Assembly: GCA_023394045.1 (NCBI GenBank)
Contig: JAEXBN010000050.1
Coordinates: 1-23,184, forward strand
Source of the DNA: Bacillota bacterium
GTDB taxonomy: Bacteria; Bacillota; Clostridia; Tissierellales; Peptoniphilaceae
Reading direction: 5' to 3'
DNA length: 23,184 nt
Below, piece after piece: positions 1 through 7,475 of the stretch (positions are counted from its first letter, which is position 1; each line of letters starts with the position of its first letter). The position numbers and the translations under genes are program-made. The notes beneath the pieces were generated by a model, which was not told the DNA's origin, searched no databases, and worked only from the letters and a program-made list of their open reading frames with translations.

Positions 1-445
1 GCCGCCTCTTCATCCTAAATGCACCACTCCCCCTCTTCCGTGCATGTAGATTGATCACTTCTTTCTCCTACATGCACCGGCGCGGGCATGCGTACATGTA
101 GATTCGCCGCTTCTTCATCCTACATGCACCACTCTCCCTCTTTCGTGCATGTAGATTGGTGACTTCTTTCTCCTACATGCACCGGCGCGCGCATGCGTAC
201 ATGTAGATTCGCCGCTTCTTCATCCTACATGCACCACTTCCCCTCTTTCGTGCATGTAGATTGGTGACTTCTTTTTCCTACATGCACCGGTGCGGGCATG
301 CGTACATGTAGATTCTCCGCCTCTGCATTCTACATGCACCCCTTCCCCTCTTCTGTACATGTAGATTGATGACTTTCTTCTCCTACATGCACCGGCGCGG
401 GCATGCGTACATGCAGATTCGCCGCCTCTTCATTCTACATGCACC
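1..445. repeat. Array of 38-bp hairpin units (left array)
   Basis: Eight complete units start at 40, 92, 145, 197, 250, 302, 355 and 407, and the right arm of a ninth is at 15-24, so the array runs off the window edge. Each unit is a 10-nt left arm (GTACATGTAG or GTGCATGTAG), an 18-nt loop and a 10-nt right arm (CTACATGCAC), 38 bp in all. Spacers alternate 14 and 15 bp, so starts alternate 52 and 53 bp. Loops and spacers also alternate in type: the 14-bp spacer carries GGGCATGC and the 15-bp spacer is pyrimidine-rich. The true higher-order unit is therefore a 105-bp dimer. No coding ORF fits the repeats. Function is unknown; candidates are a protein-binding array, structured RNA or chromosome-organising repeats. 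Confidence 0.93.
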
Positions 446-595
446 CTCGTAACGCCATCTCCATTCGTGACAACATGACGCCTTTCATTCTACACAGACT
501 TGGCTCGCATCGGCATGACGCGATTCCATCCGCAAAAGTTGGCACAGCCTGAAACACAATCGGACAACGACTTTGTTTACAATAAATAGGAAGCG

Positions 596-1468
596 ATGAG
601 CCTCTCTGCATGGGAAGGAAAAGGACAGAAAGAAAAAAGAACAGAAAGAAAAAGAAAGGTCATGAAAAAGCTTCTCGCAATCTTGGCGAACTATGAAGAA
701 CAGCTCCAGCTTTTGGTGCAAGACATTCAAAGCAAAATTGCTCCGTCGCTTCCAGGGGCAGTGAATGTTCATTACGGCAAAAACGGTCAACCTCAATACT
801 ATTATCACCATAAAGACCCTGAAACAGGGGTCAGCCGGCGTGAGTATATCAAGGTCGCCGACCTCGCCATGGTTCAGAATCTGACGCAACAGGACTATCT
901 GAGGAAGGCGGATCATCTTGTGCAAAGGCGGTTAAAAAAAGTGCAAGCTCTCAAAAAAGATCTGGAGACAAAGGATCTGGATCAAATTTTTGAGTCGACT
1001 CCGCCCGCCAAACAAGTCTTAATCCAGCCGGTACAAGCCACACGAGACCAGCGCATCGAGGAATGGACCAAACGTCCCTACCAAGGCAAGGCGTTCGCGG
1101 AAGATATGCGCGAAATCTACACGCATCGGCATGAGCGCGTCCGGTCAAAATCGGAAAAAATACTGGCTGATACTTTTGCGGCCTATCACCTGCCTTATAA
1201 ATATGAATGCCCTCTGATGCTCAATGACGGCTTCACGATCTATCCCGACTTTACCTTTTTGGATCCCGATACCAACGAAGAAATTTACTGGGAACATTTC
1301 GGAATGATGGATCATGCAGACTATGCTCGAACCACAGCAAATAAGATCATGCATTATATCAAAAACGGCATTCTGCCTGGAAATCAATTGATTCTTACCT
1401 TTGAGACCGGCGACCAGCCATTAAACGATCAGATCATTGAACGGCTGATTCACGACTATCTTCTCTAA
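596..1468 (+). CDS. Hypothetical protein with a PD-(D/E)XK nuclease-like C-terminal domain
   Basis: The 290-residue ORF has a Lys/Arg-rich start, a helical charged middle (about 40-140, possibly coiled) and a C-terminal domain. That domain shows an ordered set of acidic motifs: RSKSEKILAD (Glu), then IYPDFTFLDP (Pro-Asp), then IYWEHFG (Glu). This order resembles the PD-(D/E)XK nuclease fold, but I infer the fold from motifs only and no substrate can be named. The ATG at 596 has AGG five bases upstream. A second in-frame ATG at 662 (MKKLLAILANYEE) looks more like the natural protein start, because the first 22 residues are low-complexity; a TACAAT -10-like box at 578-583 also suits the later start. 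The gene stands alone between the hairpin array and hpf. Catalytic activity is unproven. Confidence 0.75.
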   Translation: MSLSAWEGKGQKEKRTERKRKVMKKLLAILANYEEQLQLLVQDIQSKIAPSLPGAVNVHYGKNGQPQYYYHHKDPETGVSRREYIKVADLAMVQNLTQQDYLRKADHLVQRRLKKVQALKKDLETKDLDQIFESTPPAKQVLIQPVQATRDQRIEEWTKRPYQGKAFAEDMREIYTHRHERVRSKSEKILADTFAAYHLPYKYECPLMLNDGFTIYPDFTFLDPDTNEEIYWEHFGMMDHADYARTTANKIMHYIKNGILPGNQLILTFETGDQPLNDQIIERLIHDYLL

Positions 1469-1791
1469 ATATTAAAACGCAAAGGGGCTGACCCTCACCC
1501 GAAAAAGAAAGCCAGCGCAAGTGGGATCATAAACGATCCCCCTTCACTGCTTCTTTCGCATCCGTCAGGATGCTGGGCATGAGCCAACCCTGCTTGATTC
1601 CGTGCGTTATTTACTTATACGTACACACCGTTTTCTTTTTATGCGTACACGCCTTGATTGACGAACGTGACCCCTCACGCTTTGACTGAGGCGTTTTTAC
1701 GTTCTACCGCCTCGCAGCTCCCACATCGTACAGAGAGCCCGCGCGAAGAACACTTTCCGTCTCAAAACCACTCATTTCTCCGCAAAAGCCG
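1469..1791. other. Intergenic region between converging genes, with small hairpins
   Basis: No gene is visible in these 323 nt, which lie between the 3' ends of a plus-strand and a minus-strand gene. They hold GGGATC/GATCCC (1523-1528 with 1535-1540), a perfect GCATCC-gtca-GGATGC hairpin (1558-1573), and a CCTCA/TGAGG stem (1673-1677 with 1687-1691) followed by T5 at 1694-1698. The last could be a weak plus-strand terminator. GCGTACAC-like words recur around 1618-1650. I see nothing decisive for hpf termination. Confidence 0.4.
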
Positions 1792-2334
1792 CTAATTCTT
1801 CGGAATTAAGATGCCGTAATTTCCTGCTTTACGACGATAGACACAGCACACCGCATCCACCTCCATATTCAGGAACAAGAAGAAATCGTGACCCAGCAGC
1901 TCCATCTGATCGACCGCCTCTTCTGGTGTCATGGCAGCCAATTCCACTTCCTTGACACGGGCAATATCCACATCTTCCGGAACCTGTTCCTCCTCCGAAA
2001 CAGGCTCAATTTCCGCAAAGCGAATCGACTCTTGCGCATAGCGGCGTTTTTCCAGCTTCGTGCGATACTTGCGGATCTGAGACACCAATCCGCTGATGCA
2101 CAGATCCACCGCGTCCATCAGCTCATCGGCGCTCTGCTCCGCACGAAGAATCGTCGATGCGCCCGGGATGGGAATGGTGATATCACAGCGCATACGGCTT
2201 CCTTCAACCGCCATCGTGACCTGAGCTTCCACAGAATCCTGAAAATACTTGTTCAAGCGTGAAAGCTTTTTCTCCGTCTCTTGCTTCACAGAATCACGGA
2301 TTGTCAAGTTTTTTCCATAAAAATTAACTTTCAT
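1792..2334 (-). CDS. hpf: Ribosome hibernation promoting factor, long form
   Basis: This 180-residue protein dimerises 70S ribosomes into inactive 100S particles in stationary phase or stress, as known for long HPF of Firmicutes. Residues 1 to about 100 form the RaiA/YfiA-like domain (start MKVNFYGKNLTIRDSVKQ, then basic QIRKYRTKLEKRR) that sits in the decoding channel. After an acidic linker, residues from about 125 form the C-terminal dimerisation domain, recognisable from MTPEEAVDQMELLGHDFF, FLNME and YRRKAGNYGIL. Length is that of the long form and no part is missing. The ATG follows an AAAGGGGGAT ribosome-binding site. A good sigma-A-type promoter lies just upstream, and the gene appears to be monocistronic. 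Confidence 0.96.
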   Translation of the reverse strand: MKVNFYGKNLTIRDSVKQETEKKLSRLNKYFQDSVEAQVTMAVEGSRMRCDITIPIPGASTILRAEQSADELMDAVDLCISGLVSQIRKYRTKLEKRRYAQESIRFAEIEPVSEEEQVPEDVDIARVKEVELAAMTPEEAVDQMELLGHDFFLFLNMEVDAVCCVYRRKAGNYGILIPKN

Positions 2335-2361
2335 CCCAATCCCCCTTTCTTGTTTGATCCG

Positions 2362-2390
2362 ATTATACCCTTAAATGAGGAAATCGTTAA
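2362..2390 (-). promoter_or_regulatory. Predicted sigma-A promoter of hpf
   Basis: Reading the minus strand, TTAACG (2390-2385, four of six matches to TTGACA) is followed after exactly 17 bp by a perfect TATAAT (2367-2362). The predicted start of transcription is about 20 nt before the hpf start codon. Prediction is from consensus only. Confidence 0.7.
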
Positions 2391-2854
2391 CCGCCGACTT
2401 CATTTTCTTTTTACCTCAGCTTGATCTTTTTTGCATACTCTTGAAACCTCTCCCTTATTATTCCGCGCTTTGAATAAATATTAGTGAATGAATACCCACT
2501 GACACGCTGAACATCCATCGTGGAAAAGTGTATAACTTCCGTGCGGCGCTTCCATCTTCCCAATCATTCCTCAAATTTCAAAAAGTTACCCACATGTTAT
2601 CCACATTTTGGTGGATAAGGCGGCGAAAAACCGGCATCTTGACAAATCGAACTGCCCAAACCTCACCGACCTCAGATTGAATAGACTCGATTCTTAATGA
2701 AAATTTACTCTATTTATTGTGTTCTTTTAACTTAGATGATCAAAATATAGTATCTCGCTTTTCGATGATCACCTCGTTGCTCTCCACCATCCCGGTCAAA
2801 ATGAATATGTGGAACGGGCTTCAATAAAAAAATAAAAGAAATCAGATCAAACGC
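2391..2854. other. Gene-free AT-rich intergenic region between hpf and the suf terminator
   Basis: No credible gene is visible in about 460 nt. It holds four DnaA-box-like nonamers (listed separately at 2527-2618), an AT-rich tract at about 2690-2750, and a direct repeat GATGATCA at 2735-2742 and 2764-2771 (29 bp apart). A TTGACA at 2639-2644 has no matching -10 box. Base composition is clearly more AT-rich than the coding regions on either side. Confidence 0.5.
2527..2618. promoter_or_regulatory. Cluster of DnaA-box-like sites
   Basis: Four nonamers resemble the DnaA box TTATNCACA: TTATACACT (minus strand, 2535-2527), TTACCCACA (plus, 2586-2594), TTATCCACA (plus, 2597-2605, perfect) and TTATCCACC (minus, 2618-2610). 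The last two also form a perfect inverted repeat TTATCCAC/GTGGATAA. Three boxes lie within 33 bp, next to an AT-rich tract. No dnaA, dnaN or rpmH gene is in the window. It could be a DnaA-titration or regulatory site, or an origin; binding is inferred from sequence only. Confidence 0.5.
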
Positions 2855-2901
2855 AAAAATGGCTGACGGCGGTGCATCACTGCACCACAGCCAGCCATTT
2901 T
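2855..2901 (-). terminator. Rho-independent terminator of the suf operon
   Basis: On the minus strand, AAAATGGCTG pairs with CAGCCATTTT across an inner GGTGCA/TGCACC hairpin, and the strand ends in TTTTT. It lies 87 nt after the sufU stop codon and marks the 3' end of the long minus-strand transcription unit. Confidence 0.82.
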
Positions 2902-2987
2902 ACGGAACATCCGCAGAACATCAGCGTCCATGGAACCATCCGCGGCATGAAGCATCAGAAATACGCCAGCCATTTGCCAACGATGCC

Positions 2988-3422
2988 CTATTTCGCCTCG
3001 TTGAGCAAATCATCCAACGTGCGCCACGCCAAAACGGCGCATTTCACACGCTGCGGCATATGCGAAACGTCCTTCAGCGCCACCGCGTCTCCGAGCGATT
3101 CCTCCAGCACTTCGTCATCCGTCTCTTCCCCCTTAATCATCCCGAGAAAGACACCGATCGCCTTGTGCGCCTCTTCCACGCTCTTACCAGTGAGCTCCTC
3201 GCACATCAGCGACGTGGAAGCCTGCGAAATGGCGCACCCTTCGCCGGTAAACGACATCGCCTGAATGGTGTCGCCGTCCAGCTTCACCTGAAGCGTAATA
3301 TCATCCCCGCAGCTCGGGTTATGCCCATGCTCGCTGTGCGTCGCATCATCCATCGGATGCTTATGATCCGAATGGCGCGCGTGCTCCATGACAATCTGCG
3401 TATAAACCTGCTTCATATCCAT
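2988..3422 (-). CDS. sufU: SufU zinc-dependent sulfur transfer protein (IscU-like)
   Basis: The 144-residue protein accepts persulfide sulfur from SufS and passes it to the SufBCD scaffold, as shown for SufU of Bacillus. The zinc and catalytic ligands are visible: NPSCGDD (Cys38, Asp40), GEGCAISQAS (Cys63) and RVKCAVLAW (Cys128). The start at 3422 follows GAAAGGAG with good spacing; an upstream in-frame ATG at 3515 would only add an Arg-rich readthrough of the sufS tail repeats. The start lies 13 nt after the sufS stop, so the two are likely translated together. Odd feature: residues 14-34 carry seven histidines where relatives usually have the HYKNPRN-type segment. This may bind metal, which is inference. 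Confidence 0.93.
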   Translation of the reverse strand: MDMKQVYTQIVMEHARHSDHKHPMDDATHSEHGHNPSCGDDITLQVKLDGDTIQAMSFTGEGCAISQASTSLMCEELTGKSVEEAHKAIGVFLGMIKGEETDDEVLEESLGDAVALKDVSHMPQRVKCAVLAWRTLDDLLNEAK

Positions 3423-3435
3423 GGCTCGCTCCTTT

Positions 3436-4770
3436 CTATGCCGGAAAACCCGATGCCGCTGAGGAATCCGATGCTGCCTGAGAACCCGATGCCGCCTGAG
3501 AATCCGGCTCCGCAAGATCCTGCAGCCCCATAATCTCCCTTACCGTCTTCACCGCGTGGATCATCTGATCCACTTCTTCCTTTGTATTATAGAACGCCAC
3601 GCTGGCACGGCAGCTCGCCGTAATACAAATGCCGCGATGCAGCGGCTGCGTGCAATGGTGGCCGCTGCGGATCGCCACGTTTTCCGAATCCATAATCGTC
3701 GACACATCATGCGGATGCGCTCCGTTGATATTAAAAGCGACCATCGTCCCGGCATCATGATGCCGCGGCCGGTAAATCGAAATGCCGCCGCAGCGCTCCA
3801 GTTCCTCCGCGCAATAGGCTGCCAGCGCCTTCTCATATGCTTCAATGCACTCCAGCCCGATCGACTCCAAATACTCAATCGCGGCATGCAGACCGACGGC
3901 GCCACCCACATTCTGCGTTCCCGCCTCAAACTTATAGGGCAGCTCGGCAAACGTCGAATCCTGATCGTTCACGTACTCGATCATTTCGCCTCCGAACAGA
4001 AACGGCGGCATCTTCTCCAGCAAGTCTCTCTTTGCATATAAAACGCCAATCCCGAACGGCGCGCCCAACTTATGTCCGGAAAACGCATAAAAATCACAAT
4101 CCAGATCCTGCACATCCACTTTGTGATGCGGCGCCAGCTGGGCGCCATCCAACACCGTCAATGCCCCCACATCATGCGCCTGGCGAATATACTGCTTCAC
4201 CGGCGGAAGGGTCGCCACCACATTCGATGCCCCCGTCACCGCGAAGACACGCGTCTGCGGGGTGAGCTTCGCCGCCAAATCCGCTTCATCCAGCTGATAA
4301 TCATCATCCAGCTCCACCACCTTCAGCGTCGCACCCGACTGCTGACAAGCGAACTGCCAATTCACAAAATTCGAATGATGCTCGAGGCGCGTGACCAGAA
4401 CCTCATCCCCCGGTTGGAGAACATGCAGCGCAAAATAATAGCTGATGAGATTCAGGCTCTCCGTCGCATTGCGGGTAAAGACAATTTCTTCCGTCGATGC
4501 CGCGTGAATCCAAGCGCGCACCGCCTCGCGGGCATCCTCATACGCCGCCGTCGCCAGAACCGACAGACGATGATTGCCTCGAAGCGGATTGGCATTCTCC
4601 TCCACATAAAACTTACGCATCCGCTCCAGCACCTGAATCGGACGCTGAGTCGTCGCCGCGTTATCCAGATACACCACCGGATTTTCTTGTTGCAAATAGG
4701 GAAAATCCCGCCGCACCGCCTCCAGATCAAAACCCGGATCGCGGAGCAGGCGGCGCTGTTCTTCCTTCAT
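3436..4770 (-). CDS. sufS: SufS cysteine desulfurase (class II, PLP-dependent)
   Basis: This 444-residue enzyme removes sulfur from L-cysteine, leaving alanine and an enzyme persulfide for SufU. Visible family features are YLDNAATTQRP near the N-terminus, EHHSN (His131, over the PLP ring), LDGAQ (Asp208), the PLP lysine in SGHKLGAP (Lys234) and the catalytic cysteine in RSGHHCTQP (Cys373). The class II signature RSGHHC identifies SufS rather than NifS/IscS. Its ATG directly abuts the sufD stop (TAAATG), indicating coupled translation. The C-terminus is unusual: after the normal end (about residue 417) there is a Ser/Ala/Gln tail made of six-residue repeats of the form SQAASG/SQAASD, encoded by an 18-bp tandem repeat. 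Confidence 0.96.
   Translation of the reverse strand: MKEEQRRLLRDPGFDLEAVRRDFPYLQQENPVVYLDNAATTQRPIQVLERMRKFYVEENANPLRGNHRLSVLATAAYEDAREAVRAWIHAASTEEIVFTRNATESLNLISYYFALHVLQPGDEVLVTRLEHHSNFVNWQFACQQSGATLKVVELDDDYQLDEADLAAKLTPQTRVFAVTGASNVVATLPPVKQYIRQAHDVGALTVLDGAQLAPHHKVDVQDLDCDFYAFSGHKLGAPFGIGVLYAKRDLLEKMPPFLFGGEMIEYVNDQDSTFAELPYKFEAGTQNVGGAVGLHAAIEYLESIGLECIEAYEKALAAYCAEELERCGGISIYRPRHHDAGTMVAFNINGAHPHDVSTIMDSENVAIRSGHHCTQPLHRGICITASCRASVAFYNTKEEVDQMIHAVKTVREIMGLQDLAEPDSQAASGSQAASDSSAASGFPA
3447..3506. repeat. 18-bp tandem repeat encoding the SufS C-terminal tail
   Basis: Three near-identical 18-bp units (3447-3464, 3465-3482, 3483-3500; plus-strand consensus AAYCCGATGCYGCCTGAG) and a partial fourth lie in the 3' end of sufS. 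Being a multiple of three, copy changes would lengthen or shorten the tail without a frameshift. The stretch ends 25 bp before the sufU start. Confidence 0.85.
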
Positions 4771-5934
4771 TTATGGCCTCACAATCTGTTCATGAATCGC
4801 GGCGCGGATGCTCTCTCTCAGCGCCGGATCCGGAATCTGATCCAGTGTCGGCACCATGCGGGATTCCACGATCAGCCCTTCAGCCTCCTTGGCGGAAATC
4901 CCACGGCTCATCAAATAAAACAACATCTCCTCATCCATCCGGCCCGCCGACGTGGCATGATTCCCCTGCACCGCCTCTTCATGGCAAAGCAACAGCGGAA
5001 CCGCAACCGAATGCACCTCATCGCTCATGAGAACCGCCGATTCTTCCTCATCACCGACCGCCCCCACGCATCCTTCCCGGAAATCCAGCGTGCCGCGGAA
5101 GCTCTTATACGCCTGATCGAAGAGGGCGCCGTCCGCGTGGATGGTTCCCCTCGAAAGCTCCCCATAGAAGCGAATATCATAAAACAAATCCAGCTTCGAA
5201 CTGCCCTGCACCAAATAGGCGTCATAGGCGTCCAATTCGCTCTCCGCGCCAAGAAGATCCCCGGAAATGTTGATATTGGAACGCGCAGCGCCCAGCTCCA
5301 CATGCGCAATCTTCAACTGGGCGCCGTCCGCCGCACGGAAGGACAAGCTGAAATTATTGTGCACCGCGGCATGGAATCGGTCGATCAGCACCAGCTGAAG
5401 CAGCGAATCCGCTTCCAAATCGATCAAAAGCGTTCCATTGCGAAACGCCTCCCGATCATCCTGGCTTTTCACGTCCACCACCAGCGTCGAAACAACGCCC
5501 GTCTCCAGACGCACGTGCAGCCGGTCGGCAAGCAGCGGATCCGCCTCCGAAAGAGCAATCTCCAGCTGATGCACGGATCCATGCGCGGGCTGAATCAGCA
5601 GCGGAAGGTTCGCGGCTTCCGCATTGTGATGCAAAATGGCCGGTGAAATTCCGCGGCCCGGTTCATCCCAATGCGCCGCGAGCGACTCCGACTCTTCTTT
5701 GTCCAGCAAGCGAACCTCATCCATGCCCTCCAGAGCGACCTCGGCCGTCTCCCCTGTCAACATCTGACCATCCCAGCACGCGCCGCCAAACGGACGCGCG
5801 GGGAACGCGGGAAAGGCTTCCTCCTCTGTCGGGACATCATTCACCCCCAACCAGCGATTGGTCAGCTGAGGAAGAACGCTTCCGCGATCAACGATGCGCA
5901 TGGCATCGCTTGTTGTCGACTCCACCCTGCTCAT
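4771..5934 (-). CDS. sufD: SufD, Fe-S assembly scaffold subunit
   Basis: The 387-residue protein is the partner of SufB in the SufBCD scaffold. Sequence similarity to SufB is clearest in the C-terminal third, where NHATSAGRMDEEMLFYLMSRGIS and the following EAEGLI match the conserved end of the SufB/SufD family; the middle is the repetitive beta-rich core typical of the family. It lacks the SufB cysteine region, as expected for SufD. Its ATG overlaps the sufB stop by four bases (ATGA), and its own stop abuts the sufS start, so all three are probably translationally coupled. The N-terminal 100 residues are weakly conserved. SufD identity rests on gene order and the C-terminal motif. Confidence 0.92.
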   Translation of the reverse strand: MSRVESTTSDAMRIVDRGSVLPQLTNRWLGVNDVPTEEEAFPAFPARPFGGACWDGQMLTGETAEVALEGMDEVRLLDKEESESLAAHWDEPGRGISPAILHHNAEAANLPLLIQPAHGSVHQLEIALSEADPLLADRLHVRLETGVVSTLVVDVKSQDDREAFRNGTLLIDLEADSLLQLVLIDRFHAAVHNNFSLSFRAADGAQLKIAHVELGAARSNINISGDLLGAESELDAYDAYLVQGSSKLDLFYDIRFYGELSRGTIHADGALFDQAYKSFRGTLDFREGCVGAVGDEEESAVLMSDEVHSVAVPLLLCHEEAVQGNHATSAGRMDEEMLFYLMSRGISAKEAEGLIVESRMVPTLDQIPDPALRESIRAAIHEQIVRP

Positions 5935-7475
5935 CCAATCGCTCCTTTCAGCTCCAACGTAATCAGATTATTCATCTCCACCGCATATTCCATCGGAAGC
6001 TCCTTCGCGATCGGCTCCGCAAATCCGCGCACGATCATCGCCTTCGCTTCCGCTTCCGGAATCCCGCGGCTCATCAGATAAAAGATCGCCGACTCATCGA
6101 TGCGGCCGATCTTCGCTTCATGACCCAGATCCACATCCTCCGTCGCGATCCGAATGGAAGGAATCGTATCCGAGCGGCTCTCGCTATCCAGCATCAGCGA
6201 TTCGCAGGAGACACTGCTCTTTGAGCCATGAGCCTGCGCCCCGATGTCCACGGTGCCGCGATAGATCGCCACGCCGCCCGATTTCGAAATGGACTTCGAA
6301 TTGATCGTCGAATACGTGTTCGGCGCACTGTGAATCACCTGTGCGCCCGTATCCAGATACTGTCCCTTGCCCGCAAAAGTAATGCCCGTAAAATCGCTCT
6401 TGGCGCCCTCCCCGACCAGCAAGCTGGACGGATACAACATCGAGACCGCCGACCCGAACGACCCGGACACCCATTCCATCGACGCGTTCTTTTCCACGCG
6501 TGCACGCTTCGTGTTCAGGTTGTACATATTCCGCGACCAATTTTCAATCGTGGAATAGCGCAGATGCGCCCCTTCCTGCACATACAGCTCCACCGCCCCG
6601 GCATGTAGATTCAGCGTATTATATTTCGGCGCCGAGCACCCTTCGATAAAATGCACCGACGCACCCGGCTCCACGATGATGAGCGTATGCTCAAATTGTC
6701 CAGCCCCCGGCGCATTTAAGCGAAAATACGACTGAAGTGGAATATCCACGTTGACATTTTTCGGAACAAACACAAACGAACCGCCCGACCAGACCGCATA
6801 ATGCAGCGCCGCATAGCGGTGCAGGCGCGGTGTAATCAGCTTCCCGAAATATTTCTGAACCAGCTCCGGATACTCACGCACTCCTGACTCAAAATCGGTA
6901 TAGACCACTCCCTGCTCCAGCAGGTAGTCCTTCATATTGTGATAAACCACCTCGGAATCATACTGCGCGCCGACTCCCGCCAGCGACTCCAGCTCCGCTT
7001 CCGGAATTCCAAGCTGATTAAACGTATCTCGAATCTCATCCGGAACGTTTTGCCAATCGCGCTCCATCTGCGCCTTCGGACGGATATAGGTGGAAATCCG
7101 GTTCATATCCACCGGGCTCAGATCCGGCCCCCAGACCGGATTCGGCGTTTCATTAAAAATTTTCAGCGCCGCCAAACGCTTTTCCAGCATCCACTCTGGC
7201 TCATGCTTCTCGCTGGAAATCTCCCGAACAATCTCTTCATTCAGACCATTTTCCAGCCGCTCGTCCCTATCCGAACGATTTTTTAAGTCATAGACACCGC
7301 GCGGCAGCTCCTTCACATCCGATTTTTCCTTGACCGTCGCAGACTGCTGCGCCAGACGTTCCGCACGCGCTTGAGCGCGAAACTCATGGCGCTGCTCAGC
7401 GGTTTGCTCCAACGTCGCCGCGAAATGCGCCTCTGCTCCGAAACCAGCCTGTCCACGGCCAGTGTCATTCGCCAT
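5931..7475 (-). CDS. sufB: SufB, Fe-S assembly scaffold subunit
   Basis: This 514-residue protein is the core scaffold on which Suf builds Fe-S clusters. Recognised stretches include NAPGAGQFEHTLIIVEPGAS, EGCSAPKYNTLNLHAG, the conserved cysteine in SVSCESLMLD (Cys424) and HEAKIGRIDESAIFYLMSRG near the end (Glu453 region). The start has GGGGAGGTG with good spacing and lies 11 bp inside the end of sufC. The protein is longer than usual for the family (about 465-480): the first 50-75 residues are an Ala/Gln/Glu/Arg-rich charged extension before the familiar sequence begins near EPEWMLEKRL. A later true start is possible, but the ribosome-binding site supports the long form. Confidence 0.96.
   Translation of the reverse strand: MANDTGRGQAGFGAEAHFAATLEQTAEQRHEFRAQARAERLAQQSATVKEKSDVKELPRGVYDLKNRSDRDERLENGLNEEIVREISSEKHEPEWMLEKRLAALKIFNETPNPVWGPDLSPVDMNRISTYIRPKAQMERDWQNVPDEIRDTFNQLGIPEAELESLAGVGAQYDSEVVYHNMKDYLLEQGVVYTDFESGVREYPELVQKYFGKLITPRLHRYAALHYAVWSGGSFVFVPKNVNVDIPLQSYFRLNAPGAGQFEHTLIIVEPGASVHFIEGCSAPKYNTLNLHAGAVELYVQEGAHLRYSTIENWSRNMYNLNTKRARVEKNASMEWVSGSFGSAVSMLYPSSLLVGEGAKSDFTGITFAGKGQYLDTGAQVIHSAPNTYSTINSKSISKSGGVAIYRGTVDIGAQAHGSKSSVSCESLMLDSESRSDTIPSIRIATEDVDLGHEAKIGRIDESAIFYLMSRGIPEAEAKAMIVRGFAEPIAKELPMEYAVEMNNLITLELKGAIG

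Noticed and set aside
2391..2854. Chromosomal replication origin
   Set aside because: DnaA boxes and an AT tract are present, but there is no dnaA, dnaN or rpmH nearby and gene orientation does not diverge from the site. Kept only as a DnaA-box cluster.
4072..5646. Long plus-strand ORF opposite sufS/sufD
   Set aside because: Shadow of minus-strand coding; Arg/His/Gln-rich composition, no family motif, no ribosome-binding site.
6600..6612. GCATGTAGATT inside sufB as a stray hairpin unit
   Set aside because: No matching right arm follows at the proper distance; it is ordinary coding sequence.
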